From an uncultured Ferrovibrio sp. (GTDB lineage: Bacteria; Pseudomonadota; Alphaproteobacteria; Ferrovibrionales; Ferrovibrionaceae): 64,000 nucleotides of DNA. Numbering within the stretch: the first letter of the stretch is position 1; the number at the start of each line of letters is the position of its first letter. Positions 9,103 to 16,812 of the stretch are shown in pieces. The notes beneath the pieces are model-generated. The model ran no database searches. It was not told the origin of the DNA and saw only the letters and a program-made list of their open reading frames with translations. The stretch is taken from positions 140,646-204,645 of the forward strand of contig NZ_CALGPC010000010.1 of assembly GCF_937960835.1 (NCBI RefSeq), given 5' to 3'. The translations under genes were made by a program, and so were the position numbers.

Positions 9103-10098
9103 ATGGCCAGCATGATCACTGCCTACCTGCCGCAAGGCGGCCAGCTCCAACGAATCGTATTGACGCCCGACTCCACCCTGCCCAGTGGCGTCGTGTGGAT
9201 CGACCTGCTCGAACCGACTCCGGATGAGGAGAAGGCGGTCGAACGTCTGCTTGAGCTGGAAATGCCGACCCGCGAAGAGATGCAGGAGATCGAAATCTCC
9301 AGCCGTCTCTATCGCGAGGGCGATGCCAGCTACATGACGGCCAACATCCTCTATCAGGCGGAAACGCCGCATCCGCAGACTACCGCGGTCACCTTCATGC
9401 GGACGCCCAAGGCCGTGGTCACGCTGCGCTATGCTGACCCGCTGTCCTTCCGCCAGTTCGTCGCCCGCGCCCAGCGCCAGCAGAGCCTCAGCTCCACCCC
9501 GGACGCCGTGCTCTGCGGCCTGCTCGACTCCATCGTCGACCGCGCCGCCGACGTGCTGGAAAGCGCCGGCAAGGATCTCGACGGCGTGTCGCGCAACATC
9601 TTCGGCTATGGCACCGCCGCCGAATACGAATCCGCCGACGAAATGGATCTCGAAGACGCTGTGCGCAAGCTGGGCCGCGTCGAGGATCTCACCTCGCGCA
9701 TCCGCGACAGCCTGGTCTCGCTTACCCGCCTGATCGCCTTCCTGACGCTCAGCATGACCGAGCAGCGCGGCACCAAGGAAGCCCGGCAATGGCTGAAGAC
9801 GCTGTCGCGCGACGTGCAGTCGCTGAACGAGCAGGCAGCTTTCCTGGCGCATAAGGGTAACTTCCTGCTCGATGCGACGCTCGGCCTGATCAACATCCAG
9901 CAGACCAAGATCATCAAGATTTTCTCGGTGGCGGCCACAGTCTTCCTGCCGCCGACCCTGATCGCCAGCATCTACGGCATGAACTTCGAACACATGCCGG
10001 AACTGAGCTGGCCAATCGGCTATCCGATGGCTCTGCTGCTGATGCTCGCCTCGGCCGTGCTGCCCTATTGGTGGTTCAAGCGGAAGGGGTGGCTCTAG
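9103..10098 (+). CDS. corA: CorA family magnesium/cobalt transporter
   Basis: 331 residues. A long acidic N-terminal cytoplasmic domain is followed by two C-terminal membrane helices. The signature GMN motif lies in SIYGMNFEHMPEL (GMN near residues 291-293), at the end of the first helix, and the second helix runs into a basic end (WWFKRKGWL). These are the hallmarks of the pentameric CorA divalent-cation channel. The start at 9103 is preceded by AGGG; a second in-frame ATG at 9112 is possible. A hairpin precedes the gene and the DUF983 gene follows after a single base, suggesting an operon. Confidence 0.93.
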   Translation: MASMITAYLPQGGQLQRIVLTPDSTLPSGVVWIDLLEPTPDEEKAVERLLELEMPTREEMQEIEISSRLYREGDASYMTANILYQAETPHPQTTAVTFMRTPKAVVTLRYADPLSFRQFVARAQRQQSLSSTPDAVLCGLLDSIVDRAADVLESAGKDLDGVSRNIFGYGTAAEYESADEMDLEDAVRKLGRVEDLTSRIRDSLVSLTRLIAFLTLSMTEQRGTKEARQWLKTLSRDVQSLNEQAAFLAHKGNFLLDATLGLINIQQTKIIKIFSVAATVFLPPTLIASIYGMNFEHMPELSWPIGYPMALLLMLASAVLPYWWFKRKGWL

Positions 10099-10099
10099 G

Positions 10100-10501
10100 A
10101 TGCCGGAAATGGAGTTGCGGATGGACGATCTCATCGAGCGGCCGATCGGCGATGCCATGCTGCGCGGCTGGCGCTGCCGCTGCCCGCAATGCGGCCATGG
10201 CCGCATCTTCGGCCGCTATCTGAAGGTTAACGACGCCTGCGCATCCTGCGGCCTCGGCCTGTCCGGCCATCGTGCCGACGACGCGCCACCCTATTTCACC
10301 ATCCTGATCGTCGGCCATATCATCGTGCCGCTGATGCTGCTGCTGGAGCAGCATGTCGAGCCGGCCGAATGGGTGCATATGGTTCTGTGGGTGCCGCTGA
10401 CGCTGATCCTGTCGCTCTGGTTCCTGCCGCATATCAAGGGCGCGCTGATCGGGCTGCAATGGTCGCGCCGCATGCACGGCTTCGGCAGCGAGCCGCACTG
10501 A
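10100..10501 (+). CDS. DUF983 family membrane protein
   Basis: 133 residues. The N-terminal cytoplasmic part carries two CxxC pairs, CPQCG (in RCRCPQCGHGRIF) and CASCG, that could form a zinc ribbon. Two hydrophobic helices follow (about 63-80 and 90-108), ending with LPHIKGALIGLQW. This is the DUF983 pattern, common in alphaproteobacteria and of unknown function; some members lie near cytochrome oxidase genes. The gene starts one base after corA and 3 bases before the first Nudix gene, so the four genes probably share a transcript. Confidence 0.88.
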   Translation: MPEMELRMDDLIERPIGDAMLRGWRCRCPQCGHGRIFGRYLKVNDACASCGLGLSGHRADDAPPYFTILIVGHIIVPLMLLLEQHVEPAEWVHMVLWVPLTLILSLWFLPHIKGALIGLQWSRRMHGFGSEPH

Positions 10502-10504
10502 CGA

Positions 10505-11218
10505 ATGGCTGGGAGCGAGATTTGGGCTGAGGACAAAACCGGCCGCAAGGCTTCGCCGCCGATCCGCGATGCCGCAACGCTCATCCTGTACCGGCGCCAT
10601 GGCGGCAAGCTTCAGGTCCTGATGGGCGAGCGCCACGGCGCCAGCGCATTCCTTCCCAACCGCTTTGTCTTCCCGGGCGGCCGCCTGGATCTCACTGACT
10701 ACCGCCTGCGCCCCATCCCCTCGCTCAATCCCGTCTCCCAGGCCCGTCTGGCGCGCAGCCGCCGCACCGGGCCGCGCAAGGCGCTGGGGCTCGCCCTAGC
10801 CGCGATCCGGGAGACCTTCGAGGAAAGCGGCCTGCGGCTGGCCGTGCCCGGCGCCGCTGCCGCCTGCCCCTCGGATAGCTGGGTCAGCTTCTGCGAGGGC
10901 GGCCTGCTGCCCGATCCCAGTCATCTGCTTTATGTCTGCCGCGCGATCACCCCGCCCGACCGGCCGCGCCGGTTCGATGCCCGCTTCTTTGCTGCACCCG
11001 CCGAAGCCGCTGAAGGGGCGTTGCGGCCCTCGCCGGAACTCGACAAGCTGGACTGGATCACTCCGGAGGAGGCCCAGGCCCTGTTGCTGCCCAACATCAC
11101 CAAATACGTGCTGGCTAACCTGGAAGGCTGGCTCGACCCGGCCAGGGCCGGTGATCCGGCCCAGCCAGTGCCCTTCCGCTATGTCCGCCGCGGCGAATGG
11201 AAGCTCGACTGGGAATGA
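10505..11218 (+). CDS. Nudix hydrolase (first of a pair)
   Basis: 237 residues. The Nudix fold is evident: DAATLILYRRHGGKLQVLMGER, PNRFVFPGGRLD, then the box helix AAIRETFEESGL with the REtxEExG metal-binding core. Between the GG of PGGR and the box is an insertion of about 40 residues, the arrangement found in Nudix proteins related to eukaryotic NUDT19 (coenzyme A-type substrates), so CoA or acyl-CoA diphosphatase activity is a reasonable but untested guess. The stop overlaps the start of a paralogue (ATGA). Confidence 0.88.
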   Translation: MAGSEIWAEDKTGRKASPPIRDAATLILYRRHGGKLQVLMGERHGASAFLPNRFVFPGGRLDLTDYRLRPIPSLNPVSQARLARSRRTGPRKALGLALAAIRETFEESGLRLAVPGAAAACPSDSWVSFCEGGLLPDPSHLLYVCRAITPPDRPRRFDARFFAAPAEAAEGALRPSPELDKLDWITPEEAQALLLPNITKYVLANLEGWLDPARAGDPAQPVPFRYVRRGEWKLDWE

Positions 11219-11826
11219 TCCGCGCGACGCCGCGGGATGCCGCAAGCCTAGTTCTGGTCCGTCACTCGCATGGCCGCCTGGAGGTGCTGCTGGGCCGCCG
11301 GGCCGCCAGGCACCGCTTCCTGCCCGATGTCTACGCCTTTCCAGGCGGCCGGGTGGATAAAAGCGATCTCTTAGAAAAGCCGTATAAACCATTGCCAAGC
11401 CATGTAATCCCGGCGCTCGGCGCGTCGCCACACCTCGCCCAGGCTCTTGGCATCGCCGCCGTCCGGGAGACCTGGGAAGAAACCGGCATTGCGCTCGGGC
11501 CGGTCGAGGCTGGCTGCCTGCGGCCGGACCTGTCCGGCCTGCGCTACCTCTGCCGGGCGATTACGCCATCCGAAAGCCCGATCCGATTCCATGCCCGCTT
11601 TTTCCTGCAGGATGTCAGCGGCCGGGATTTGGTCTTAAGCGGTTCCGGGGAACTGCTCGATCTCGCCTTCAGGCCGTTGGACGAGGCCCTGCGGCTGCCG
11701 CTGGCCGACATCACCGAATTCATCCTTGGCCTGGTCGGCCGGCTGGGCCCCGACCTCGCGCCTCCGGCCACCGCTTTCTGGCGATACCGCGCCGGTAAAC
11801 CCATGATCCGCTGGGAAAAGCCTTAG
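11215..11826 (+). CDS. Nudix hydrolase (second of a pair)
   Basis: 203 residues from the ATG at 11215, which overlaps the preceding stop. It resembles its neighbour throughout: DAASLVLVRHSHGRLEVLLGRR, FLPDVYAFPGGRVDKSD, and the box IAAVRETWEETGI, with the same long insertion between PGGR and the box. LRYLCRAITP and RFHARFF in the middle match LLYVCRAITP and RFDARFF of the first gene, showing a tandem duplication. Divergence between copies suggests different substrates. rpmG follows after 74 bases. Confidence 0.88.
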   Translation: MIRATPRDAASLVLVRHSHGRLEVLLGRRAARHRFLPDVYAFPGGRVDKSDLLEKPYKPLPSHVIPALGASPHLAQALGIAAVRETWEETGIALGPVEAGCLRPDLSGLRYLCRAITPSESPIRFHARFFLQDVSGRDLVLSGSGELLDLAFRPLDEALRLPLADITEFILGLVGRLGPDLAPPATAFWRYRAGKPMIRWEKP

Positions 11827-11900
11827 TTGGTTGACATCGGGGCGCGAATCCCTATGCTGCGCCGCCAATCCTTGCCGTCCGAACCTGTGGAATTTGCGTC

Positions 11901-12068
11901 ATGGCCAAGCCGACAACCCTGAAGATCAAGCTGGTGAGCACTGCCGATACCGGCTACTTCTACGTCACCAAGAAGAATCCGCGCACCAAGACCGAAAAGC
12001 TGTCGTTCAAGAAGTACGACCCGGTCGCGCGCAAGCACGTCGAATTCAAGGAAGCCAAGATTAAGTAA
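11901..12068 (+). CDS. rpmG: 50S ribosomal protein L33
   Basis: 55 residues, reading MAKPTTLKIKLVSTADTG, then FYVTKKNPRTKTEKLSFKKY and ending in EFKEAKIK. This matches bacterial L33 in size and sequence. The zinc-binding CxxC pairs of some L33 proteins are absent (the C- form). It is a component of the large subunit near the E site. A strong terminator follows 37 bases downstream. No clear Shine-Dalgarno sequence is visible in the bases just before the ATG. Confidence 0.96.
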   Translation: MAKPTTLKIKLVSTADTGYFYVTKKNPRTKTEKLSFKKYDPVARKHVEFKEAKIK

Positions 12069-12104
12069 GGTCTTGGCCGGCGCCATGGCGCCGCTGTCAG
12101 ACGC

Positions 12105-12137
12105 AAGCCCCGCCCCGCGGCGGGGCTTTTCGTTTTT
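12105..12137 (+). terminator. rho-independent terminator of rpmG
   Basis: AAGCCCCGCC (12105-12114) pairs with GGCGGGGCTT (12119-12128) around a CCGC loop, and the run TTTTCGTTTTT follows. A textbook intrinsic terminator on the plus strand. Confidence 0.92.
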
Positions 12138-12250
12138 GGACCGCTTGATCCAGCGGCAAAGTTCCCCATCTGTTCAAAATGCCGGCTGGCATCGCCGTTT
12201 TGAGCATCATCAATCCTCAAAACGCTTCTCGCTGCCCTTGCGGGTTCGGT

Positions 12251-12300
12251 TCTAAACGGACTTGAACGGTTCCAAACAACCCAGCCGGACCTGAAACAGG
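12251..12300. repeat. 10-bp-period degenerate repeat, 5 units
   Basis: Five consecutive decamers: TCTAAACGGA, CTTGAACGGT, TCCAAACAAC, CCAGCCGGAC, CTGAAACAGG. Four of five carry AAC at the same offset. The period is exactly 10 bp, as in the larger array at 46651-46760, whose core is also CAAAC. The stretch lies in the 286-bp gap between the rpmG terminator and the 3' end of pleD and has no gene. The rest of the gap (12138-12250) shows nothing recognisable. Confidence 0.45.
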
Positions 12301-12307
12301 CCGTTTT

Positions 12308-12331
12308 GATATCAGTGATATCACTGATATC
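12308..12331. repeat. 24-bp perfect palindrome
   Basis: GATATCAGTGAT followed directly by its exact reverse complement ATCACTGATATC. GATATC therefore occurs three times at 9-base intervals (12308, 12317, 12326). It could be a multimer-binding operator or a cruciform, or fold as an RNA hairpin from either strand. It lies between convergent genes, not in a promoter position. Confidence 0.8.
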
Positions 12332-12334
12332 ACT

Positions 12335-12357
12335 CCACAGCAGGCGCTGTGGTTTTA
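12335..12357 (+). terminator. hairpin at the pleD 3' end
   Basis: CCACAGC (12335-12341) pairs with GCTGTGG (12346-12352), loop AGGC, followed on the plus strand by TTTTAT. It directly abuts the pleD stop. On the plus strand it looks like a terminator that stops readthrough into pleD antisense. On the minus strand no T-run follows, so its role for pleD is unclear. Confidence 0.5.
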
Positions 12358-13719
12358 TGCCCGGCGGAAGACGATCCGGTTGCGCCCGCCATTCTTGGCT
12401 TCGTAGAGCGCGTCGTCGGCGCGCTTGAGCAGGCTCTCTGCGGTATCCCCCGCCCCCTGCGAGGTGCAGCCAATCGAGCAGGTCACGGTCAGCGACAGGC
12501 CCTCCTTGGTCGTCACCGGCTTGCCGCCGATGGCCTGCAGCAGGCGGTTCGCCACCACCTCCGCCGCGTCGAGATCCGTATCAGGCATCAGCACCACGAA
12601 TTCCTCGCCGCCATAGCGGCAGGCCATGTCGATGCCGCGGATGTTGCGCACGATGCGGTTGCCGATCTCACGCAGCACTTCGTCGCCGATCGGATGGCCG
12701 TGGCTGTCGTTGATCTGCTTGAAATAGTCGAGATCGAGAATCAGCACCGCCGTGCCATGCTGGCTGGCGCTCTGGCTTAGAAGCGTCGCCAGATGCGAGG
12801 CCATGTAGCGGCGGTTGTAAAGCCCGGTCAGCGGATCAGTGACCGCCATCTCCATGCTCTGCTGATAATGCAGGCGCAGGCGTTCCTGATAGCGCTTGCG
12901 CCGCACCTGGGCGCGCAGGCGGGCGATGAATTCATTGCGGTCGATGGGGCGTACGACATAGTCGGTGACGCCAATCTCTAAGCCCTTCACAAGCTGCTTC
13001 TGGTCGTCTGGCCCGACCAGCAGAAGGATCGGCACGTTACGCGTCTCTTCCGTGGTGCGGAACTGCGAGCAGAGCCGCAGGCCATCGGGATTTTGCAGTC
13101 CGAGGCTGACTACGACGGAATCGTATTCCTGCTGCCGCGCGCGGGCCAGTGCATCGGCGCCGTCGGCGGTCACCTCGATCTGGAACTGACCTTCGATCAT
13201 GCGCTGAAGACGCAGTTGATCACGCGGATTGTCTTCCACCACCAGGATGCGGGCGCTGGCATAGTCCTCGTCCAGGCTCGGCACGGGCGGCGAGATCACG
13301 CCGAGCGCTGCTGAAGTACGTTCGCGCATCCGCAGCTCGTCGAGCATCAGCTTGACGCGCAGCAGCGACCGCACGCGCGCGAACATCGAGGTGTCGTCGA
13401 CGGGCTTGGTGAGGAAATCGTCGGCGCCGGCACTCAGTCCCTGCACGCGATCCTCCGGATCGCCCAGCGCAGTCACCATGATCACCGGGATATGGGCTGT
13501 TTCGGGATTTGCCTTCAGGCGGCGGCAAACCTCAAAACCGTCCATGCCGGGCATCATCACGTCGAGCAGGATCAGATCCGGCTTCTGCGTGACCGCAGAC
13601 TCAAGCGCCTCCGGCCCGCTGCTGGCGGTGATCACTTCGTAGTATTCGCTCGTCAGCTTGGCTTCCAGCACCTTGATGTTGGTGCGGATGTCATCGACGA
13701 CCAGAATGCGCGCGGTCAT
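12355..13719 (-). CDS. pleD: response regulator/diguanylate cyclase PleD
   Basis: 454 residues arranged REC (1-120), REC (about 155-275), GGDEF (about 290-454), the PleD architecture. REC1 keeps the phosphoacceptor Asp53 (LLDVMMPGMDG). REC2 has Ser205 where the acceptor Asp should be, so it is an adaptor-type receiver for dimerisation. The active site is GGEEF (370-374), and the allosteric inhibitory site RxxD is present as RGID (361-364), five residues upstream, so product inhibition by cyclic di-GMP is expected. In Caulobacter, PleD drives the swarmer-to-stalked transition. divK lies 12 bases upstream, the usual order. Confidence 0.95.
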   Translation of the reverse strand: MTARILVVDDIRTNIKVLEAKLTSEYYEVITASSGPEALESAVTQKPDLILLDVMMPGMDGFEVCRRLKANPETAHIPVIMVTALGDPEDRVQGLSAGADDFLTKPVDDTSMFARVRSLLRVKLMLDELRMRERTSAALGVISPPVPSLDEDYASARILVVEDNPRDQLRLQRMIEGQFQIEVTADGADALARARQQEYDSVVVSLGLQNPDGLRLCSQFRTTEETRNVPILLLVGPDDQKQLVKGLEIGVTDYVVRPIDRNEFIARLRAQVRRKRYQERLRLHYQQSMEMAVTDPLTGLYNRRYMASHLATLLSQSASQHGTAVLILDLDYFKQINDSHGHPIGDEVLREIGNRIVRNIRGIDMACRYGGEEFVVLMPDTDLDAAEVVANRLLQAIGGKPVTTKEGLSLTVTCSIGCTSQGAGDTAESLLKRADDALYEAKNGGRNRIVFRRA

Positions 13720-13731
13720 CGGAAAATGGCG

Positions 13732-14106
13732 TCAGGCCTTGGGATCGAGGAACTGCTTGACCGTCTCGATGAATTTGCCCACGGAGATAGGCTTGGCGAT
13801 ATAGGCGTCGCAGCCACCTTCGCGCATCTTCTCCTCGTCGCCTTTCATCGCAAATGCGGTGACCGCCACCACGGGGATGGAGCGGAGGTTATCGTCTTCC
13901 TTGATCCACTTGATCACTTCCAGGCCCGACACCTCCGGCAGCTGGATATCCATCAGGATCAGGTCGGGCCGGTGCTCGCGCACCATGGCCAGGGCTTCCA
14001 TCCCGTCTTTGGTCTGCAAAGTCTTGTACCCATGAGCGTCCAGAAGATCGTGAAACAACTTCATGTTGAGTTCGTTATCCTCAACAATCAAAACTGTCTT
14101 GCTCAT
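13732..14106 (-). CDS. divK: single-domain response regulator DivK
   Basis: 124 residues, a lone receiver domain. The acidic pair is in LIVEDNELNMKLFHD, the phosphoacceptor is Asp53 in LILMDIQLPEVSG, and the conserved Thr (VAVTAFAMKG) and Lys (AKPI) are present. DivK couples the PleC/DivJ kinases to the CckA-ChpT-CtrA cell-cycle pathway in alphaproteobacteria. The MDIQLPEVSG and VAVTAFAMKGDEEK segments closely match known DivK proteins. It heads a divK-pleD operon; GGGAAGG precedes its ATG. Confidence 0.95.
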   Translation of the reverse strand: MSKTVLIVEDNELNMKLFHDLLDAHGYKTLQTKDGMEALAMVREHRPDLILMDIQLPEVSGLEVIKWIKEDDNLRSIPVVAVTAFAMKGDEEKMREGGCDAYIAKPISVGKFIETVKQFLDPKA

Positions 14107-14208
14107 GAGGTGCCTTCCCCGGATATTCTATGCCGTGCCTGCGCAACTTTTCCTAGCGTCTCCAGAGTTTTGTAGCATCCCGGCCCTGCCCGGCCAAGCC
14201 GTTTGAGG

Positions 14209-14904
14209 ATGACAATCCAAGCCTCCACCGCACCAGAAAACCGCCACCTGCCGGTCCCTCCCGTAACGGTAACCGAGCAGTTAGCGACCCTGTCTCTGCA
14301 GGCGGGACGGCCGCTGCTGATCGCCGATGCCGATGAGGTGCTGTTCTACTTCATGCGCGGTCTGGAGCGTTTCCTGGAGGGTCGCGGCCTGTATTTCGAC
14401 TGGCAATCATATGCCCTGTACGGGAATATCCGCCATCGGCATGACGGCAGCCCGATGCCGGCCGAGGAACTGCATCCCCTGCTGCAAGGCTTCTTCGCCG
14501 AGGCGACCGAATTGCTGGAGCCGGTGGATGGCGCTGCCGCTGCCCTTGCGGAACTGGCGAAGGACGTTCAGGTCGTCGTGCTCAGCAATGTGCCGCTGGC
14601 GGCCCGGGCGGCGCGGGAGCGTGCCCTGGCGCGTCATGGCATGGCCTTTCCCCTTATTGCCAATCATGGCGTCAAAGGCCCTGCAGTGGCTGCGCTAATG
14701 CGCATGGCGGCGGCGCCTGCCGTCTTTATCGACGACATTCCGCACAATCACACTTCCGTTGCGCAAACGGCGCCAAAGGTGCATCGCGTGCATTTCATCG
14801 CCGACCCGCGTCTGGCGGCCTTGCTCGGTCCCGCCCCCGACTGCCATCATCGGGCAGGATCGTGGGAGGAAATCCGCGACCATGTCGCGGCCTTGTTGCG
14901 TTAG
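14209..14904 (+). CDS. HAD-superfamily hydrolase
   Basis: 231 residues from the ATG at 14209; a TTG at 14203 is an alternative. HAD motifs in order: DADE (Asp40 nucleophile, Asp42 acid/base), VVVLSNVP (motif II serine), NHGVKGPAV (motif III lysine) and FIDDIPHN (motif IV aspartates). A helical cap fits between motifs I and II (about 48-115). Substrate is unknown. The fructokinase gene starts 11 bases downstream, so a sugar-phosphate or related small phosphate is plausible by context only. Confidence 0.82.
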   Translation: MTIQASTAPENRHLPVPPVTVTEQLATLSLQAGRPLLIADADEVLFYFMRGLERFLEGRGLYFDWQSYALYGNIRHRHDGSPMPAEELHPLLQGFFAEATELLEPVDGAAAALAELAKDVQVVVLSNVPLAARAARERALARHGMAFPLIANHGVKGPAVAALMRMAAAPAVFIDDIPHNHTSVAQTAPKVHRVHFIADPRLAALLGPAPDCHHRAGSWEEIRDHVAALLR

Positions 14905-14915
14905 GGAGTGAATAC

Positions 14916-15839
14916 ATGCGTATAGGCATCGATCTGGGCGGCACCAAGATCGAGGCCATTGCACTGGCCGATGACGGCACTATCCGCGCCCGCCGCCGCA
15001 TTCCCGCGCCGCGCGGCGATTATCGCGCAACTGTCATGGCCATGCGGGATCTGGCTCATGCCCTCGAAGCGGAGATCGGCCAGCCCGCGCCCATCGGCGC
15101 CGGCATCCCGGGTAACATCTCGCCGGCGACCGGTCTCGTGAAGAATGCCAACTCGGTCTGGCTGATCGGACATCCGCTCGACCGCGATCTGCAGGAAGCG
15201 ACCGGCCGCCGCGTCCGTCTTGCCAACGATGCCGATTGCTTCGCCCTGTCGGAAGCCAGCGACGGCGCCGGCGCTGGCAAGAACGTGGTCTTCGGTGCGA
15301 TTCTCGGCACCGGCTGCGGCTCAGGCCTGGTCGTCGGCGGACGGCCTTTGCTGGGCCCGAACGCGATCACCGGCGAATGGGGCCATAATCCGCTGCCCTG
15401 GCGCCTGCCCGAAGAGACGCCCGGGCCGCTATGCTATTGCGGCAAGCATGGCTGCCAGGAAACGTTTCTCTCCGGTCCGGGCCTGAGCATGGATTTCGAA
15501 GCGGCCACCGGCCGCAAGCTGGATGGCGCAGCGATTGTCGCTGCCGCCGAAGCCGGCGATGCCGAAGCCGAAAAGGCACTGCAGCGCTATGAGCATCGCC
15601 TGGCACGCGGGTTGGCCGCGATCCTCAACGTGATCGATCCCGATGTGGTGGTGCTGGGCGGCGGCCTGTCCAATCTCGCCCGGCTGTATGAGAATGTCCC
15701 GAAACTTTGGGGCGCGTTCGTTTTCTCAGATACCGTCACCACGCCGCTGGTGAAAAACATGCATGGCGACAGTTCCGGTGTGCGCGGTGCGGCCTGGCTC
15801 TGGCCGGTCGGCACGCCGCCGGAGCCAGAGGCAGCTTAA
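14916..15839 (+). CDS. mak: ROK family fructokinase/sugar kinase
   Basis: 307 residues from the ATG at 14916, preceded by GGGAGTG. N-terminal ATP-binding motif GIDLGGTKIE; ROK sugar motif EWGHNPLPW; zinc site CYCGKHGCQETFLSGPG; then DPDVVVLGGGLSN and GDSSGVRGAAWLWP at the end. The zinc-site region and C terminus closely follow E. coli Mak (manno/fructokinase, formerly YajF), which phosphorylates fructose to fructose-6-phosphate. N-acetylglucosamine kinase is the main alternative within the family. Converges on the EipB-like gene with a one-base gap. Confidence 0.88.
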   Translation: MRIGIDLGGTKIEAIALADDGTIRARRRIPAPRGDYRATVMAMRDLAHALEAEIGQPAPIGAGIPGNISPATGLVKNANSVWLIGHPLDRDLQEATGRRVRLANDADCFALSEASDGAGAGKNVVFGAILGTGCGSGLVVGGRPLLGPNAITGEWGHNPLPWRLPEETPGPLCYCGKHGCQETFLSGPGLSMDFEAATGRKLDGAAIVAAAEAGDAEAEKALQRYEHRLARGLAAILNVIDPDVVVLGGGLSNLARLYENVPKLWGAFVFSDTVTTPLVKNMHGDSSGVRGAAWLWPVGTPPEPEAA

Positions 15840-15840
15840 G

Positions 15841-16746
15841 TCAGCAGGCATCACGCGGCTTGACGTCAAGCTGGCGCAGCGTGGCGCGGATGGCGTAGTC
15901 GCCGTAATCGAAGACCACGTCATCGACGATGCCGCTTTCATAGAGGCGATAGCCGATCTCGTAGTCCGGCGTATCCTGCATCTTCTCGGACGTGAAATAA
16001 GCCAGCCGGACCCGCCAGGACCGCTGGCCCTTCAGCGGCGCGAGAACCTCCTTCTCGCCGGTTTCGACCGGCAGCTCGGCGCTGATGAAGGCGCCGATAT
16101 CGGCATAAGAGTCCGCCGAAGAACCGTCATAGACGGGAAGCTGCAGCCAGTTGGTTCCGGCCCGCGCCATCGCCAGCAGGCGGATCGTATGTTCGGTCGG
16201 AAACACCACGTTGCGCGGCAGCGCCAGCTCGGTATCCGGCGGCAAGGTGAAGCGGACGATGCCTTCCCCGCCCGGCTCCGACACCGTGGCCTCGCCATCC
16301 AGTTCCTGATCGAGGTCGCCGTTGACCTCATCCTTGAGCCGGAAGCGAAAGCGCTGGCCATCTTGCGATTCCCAGGAGTTCAGCGTCATGTCGTTCAGAA
16401 TCGGACCGTCGTCGGTGGTGGTCTCGATGAGAAAGCGCTGATTCAGGGCATAGCCATCGCACGCATTGACGAAGTCCAGTTTCAACCCGCCGCTGATGCC
16501 GTGGCGGTAATTGCGCGGGTCCATCCGGGAAACCGACAATGTGTAGAACGCCCGGTGGGATAGCAGCTCCCGGCCGATGGCCCGCAATTCGGCGATGTCG
16601 ACAGCGCGACCGGCGCCAGCCGGCACGACGCTCATGCTGGTCAGCAGAAGCAGCCAAAGGAACAGCCGGAAAACAGGCAAGCGCGCATCTCTAGGGTTGA
16701 TCTGGGCTTGTGCTAGATTAGCCGTGGCAGCACAAGAAGAAAACAT
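15841..16746 (-). CDS. EipB/DUF1849 family periplasmic protein
   Basis: Up to 301 residues. A signal-peptide core lies at about residues 27-46 (LFLWLLLLTSMSVVPAGAG), so the true start may be a TTG at 16680 rather than the ATG at 16746, which has no ribosome binding site. The mature protein contains SGGLKLDFVNACDGYALN and ends in PRDAC; two cysteines in these positions form the conserved disulfide of the EipB (DUF1849) family, beta-spiral periplasmic proteins needed for envelope integrity in Brucella. Identification rests on that pattern plus the alphaproteobacterial context. Divergent from the hydroxyacid dehydrogenase gene. Confidence 0.8.
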   Translation of the reverse strand: MFSSCAATANLAQAQINPRDARLPVFRLFLWLLLLTSMSVVPAGAGRAVDIAELRAIGRELLSHRAFYTLSVSRMDPRNYRHGISGGLKLDFVNACDGYALNQRFLIETTTDDGPILNDMTLNSWESQDGQRFRFRLKDEVNGDLDQELDGEATVSEPGGEGIVRFTLPPDTELALPRNVVFPTEHTIRLLAMARAGTNWLQLPVYDGSSADSYADIGAFISAELPVETGEKEVLAPLKGQRSWRVRLAYFTSEKMQDTPDYEIGYRLYESGIVDDVVFDYGDYAIRATLRQLDVKPRDAC

Positions 16747-16812
16747 GCGGTCAGCCGAAAAGTACCAATACCCCCCTTTAGATCACCGGCTAAAATCAGC
16801 CTGGAGGAAATG

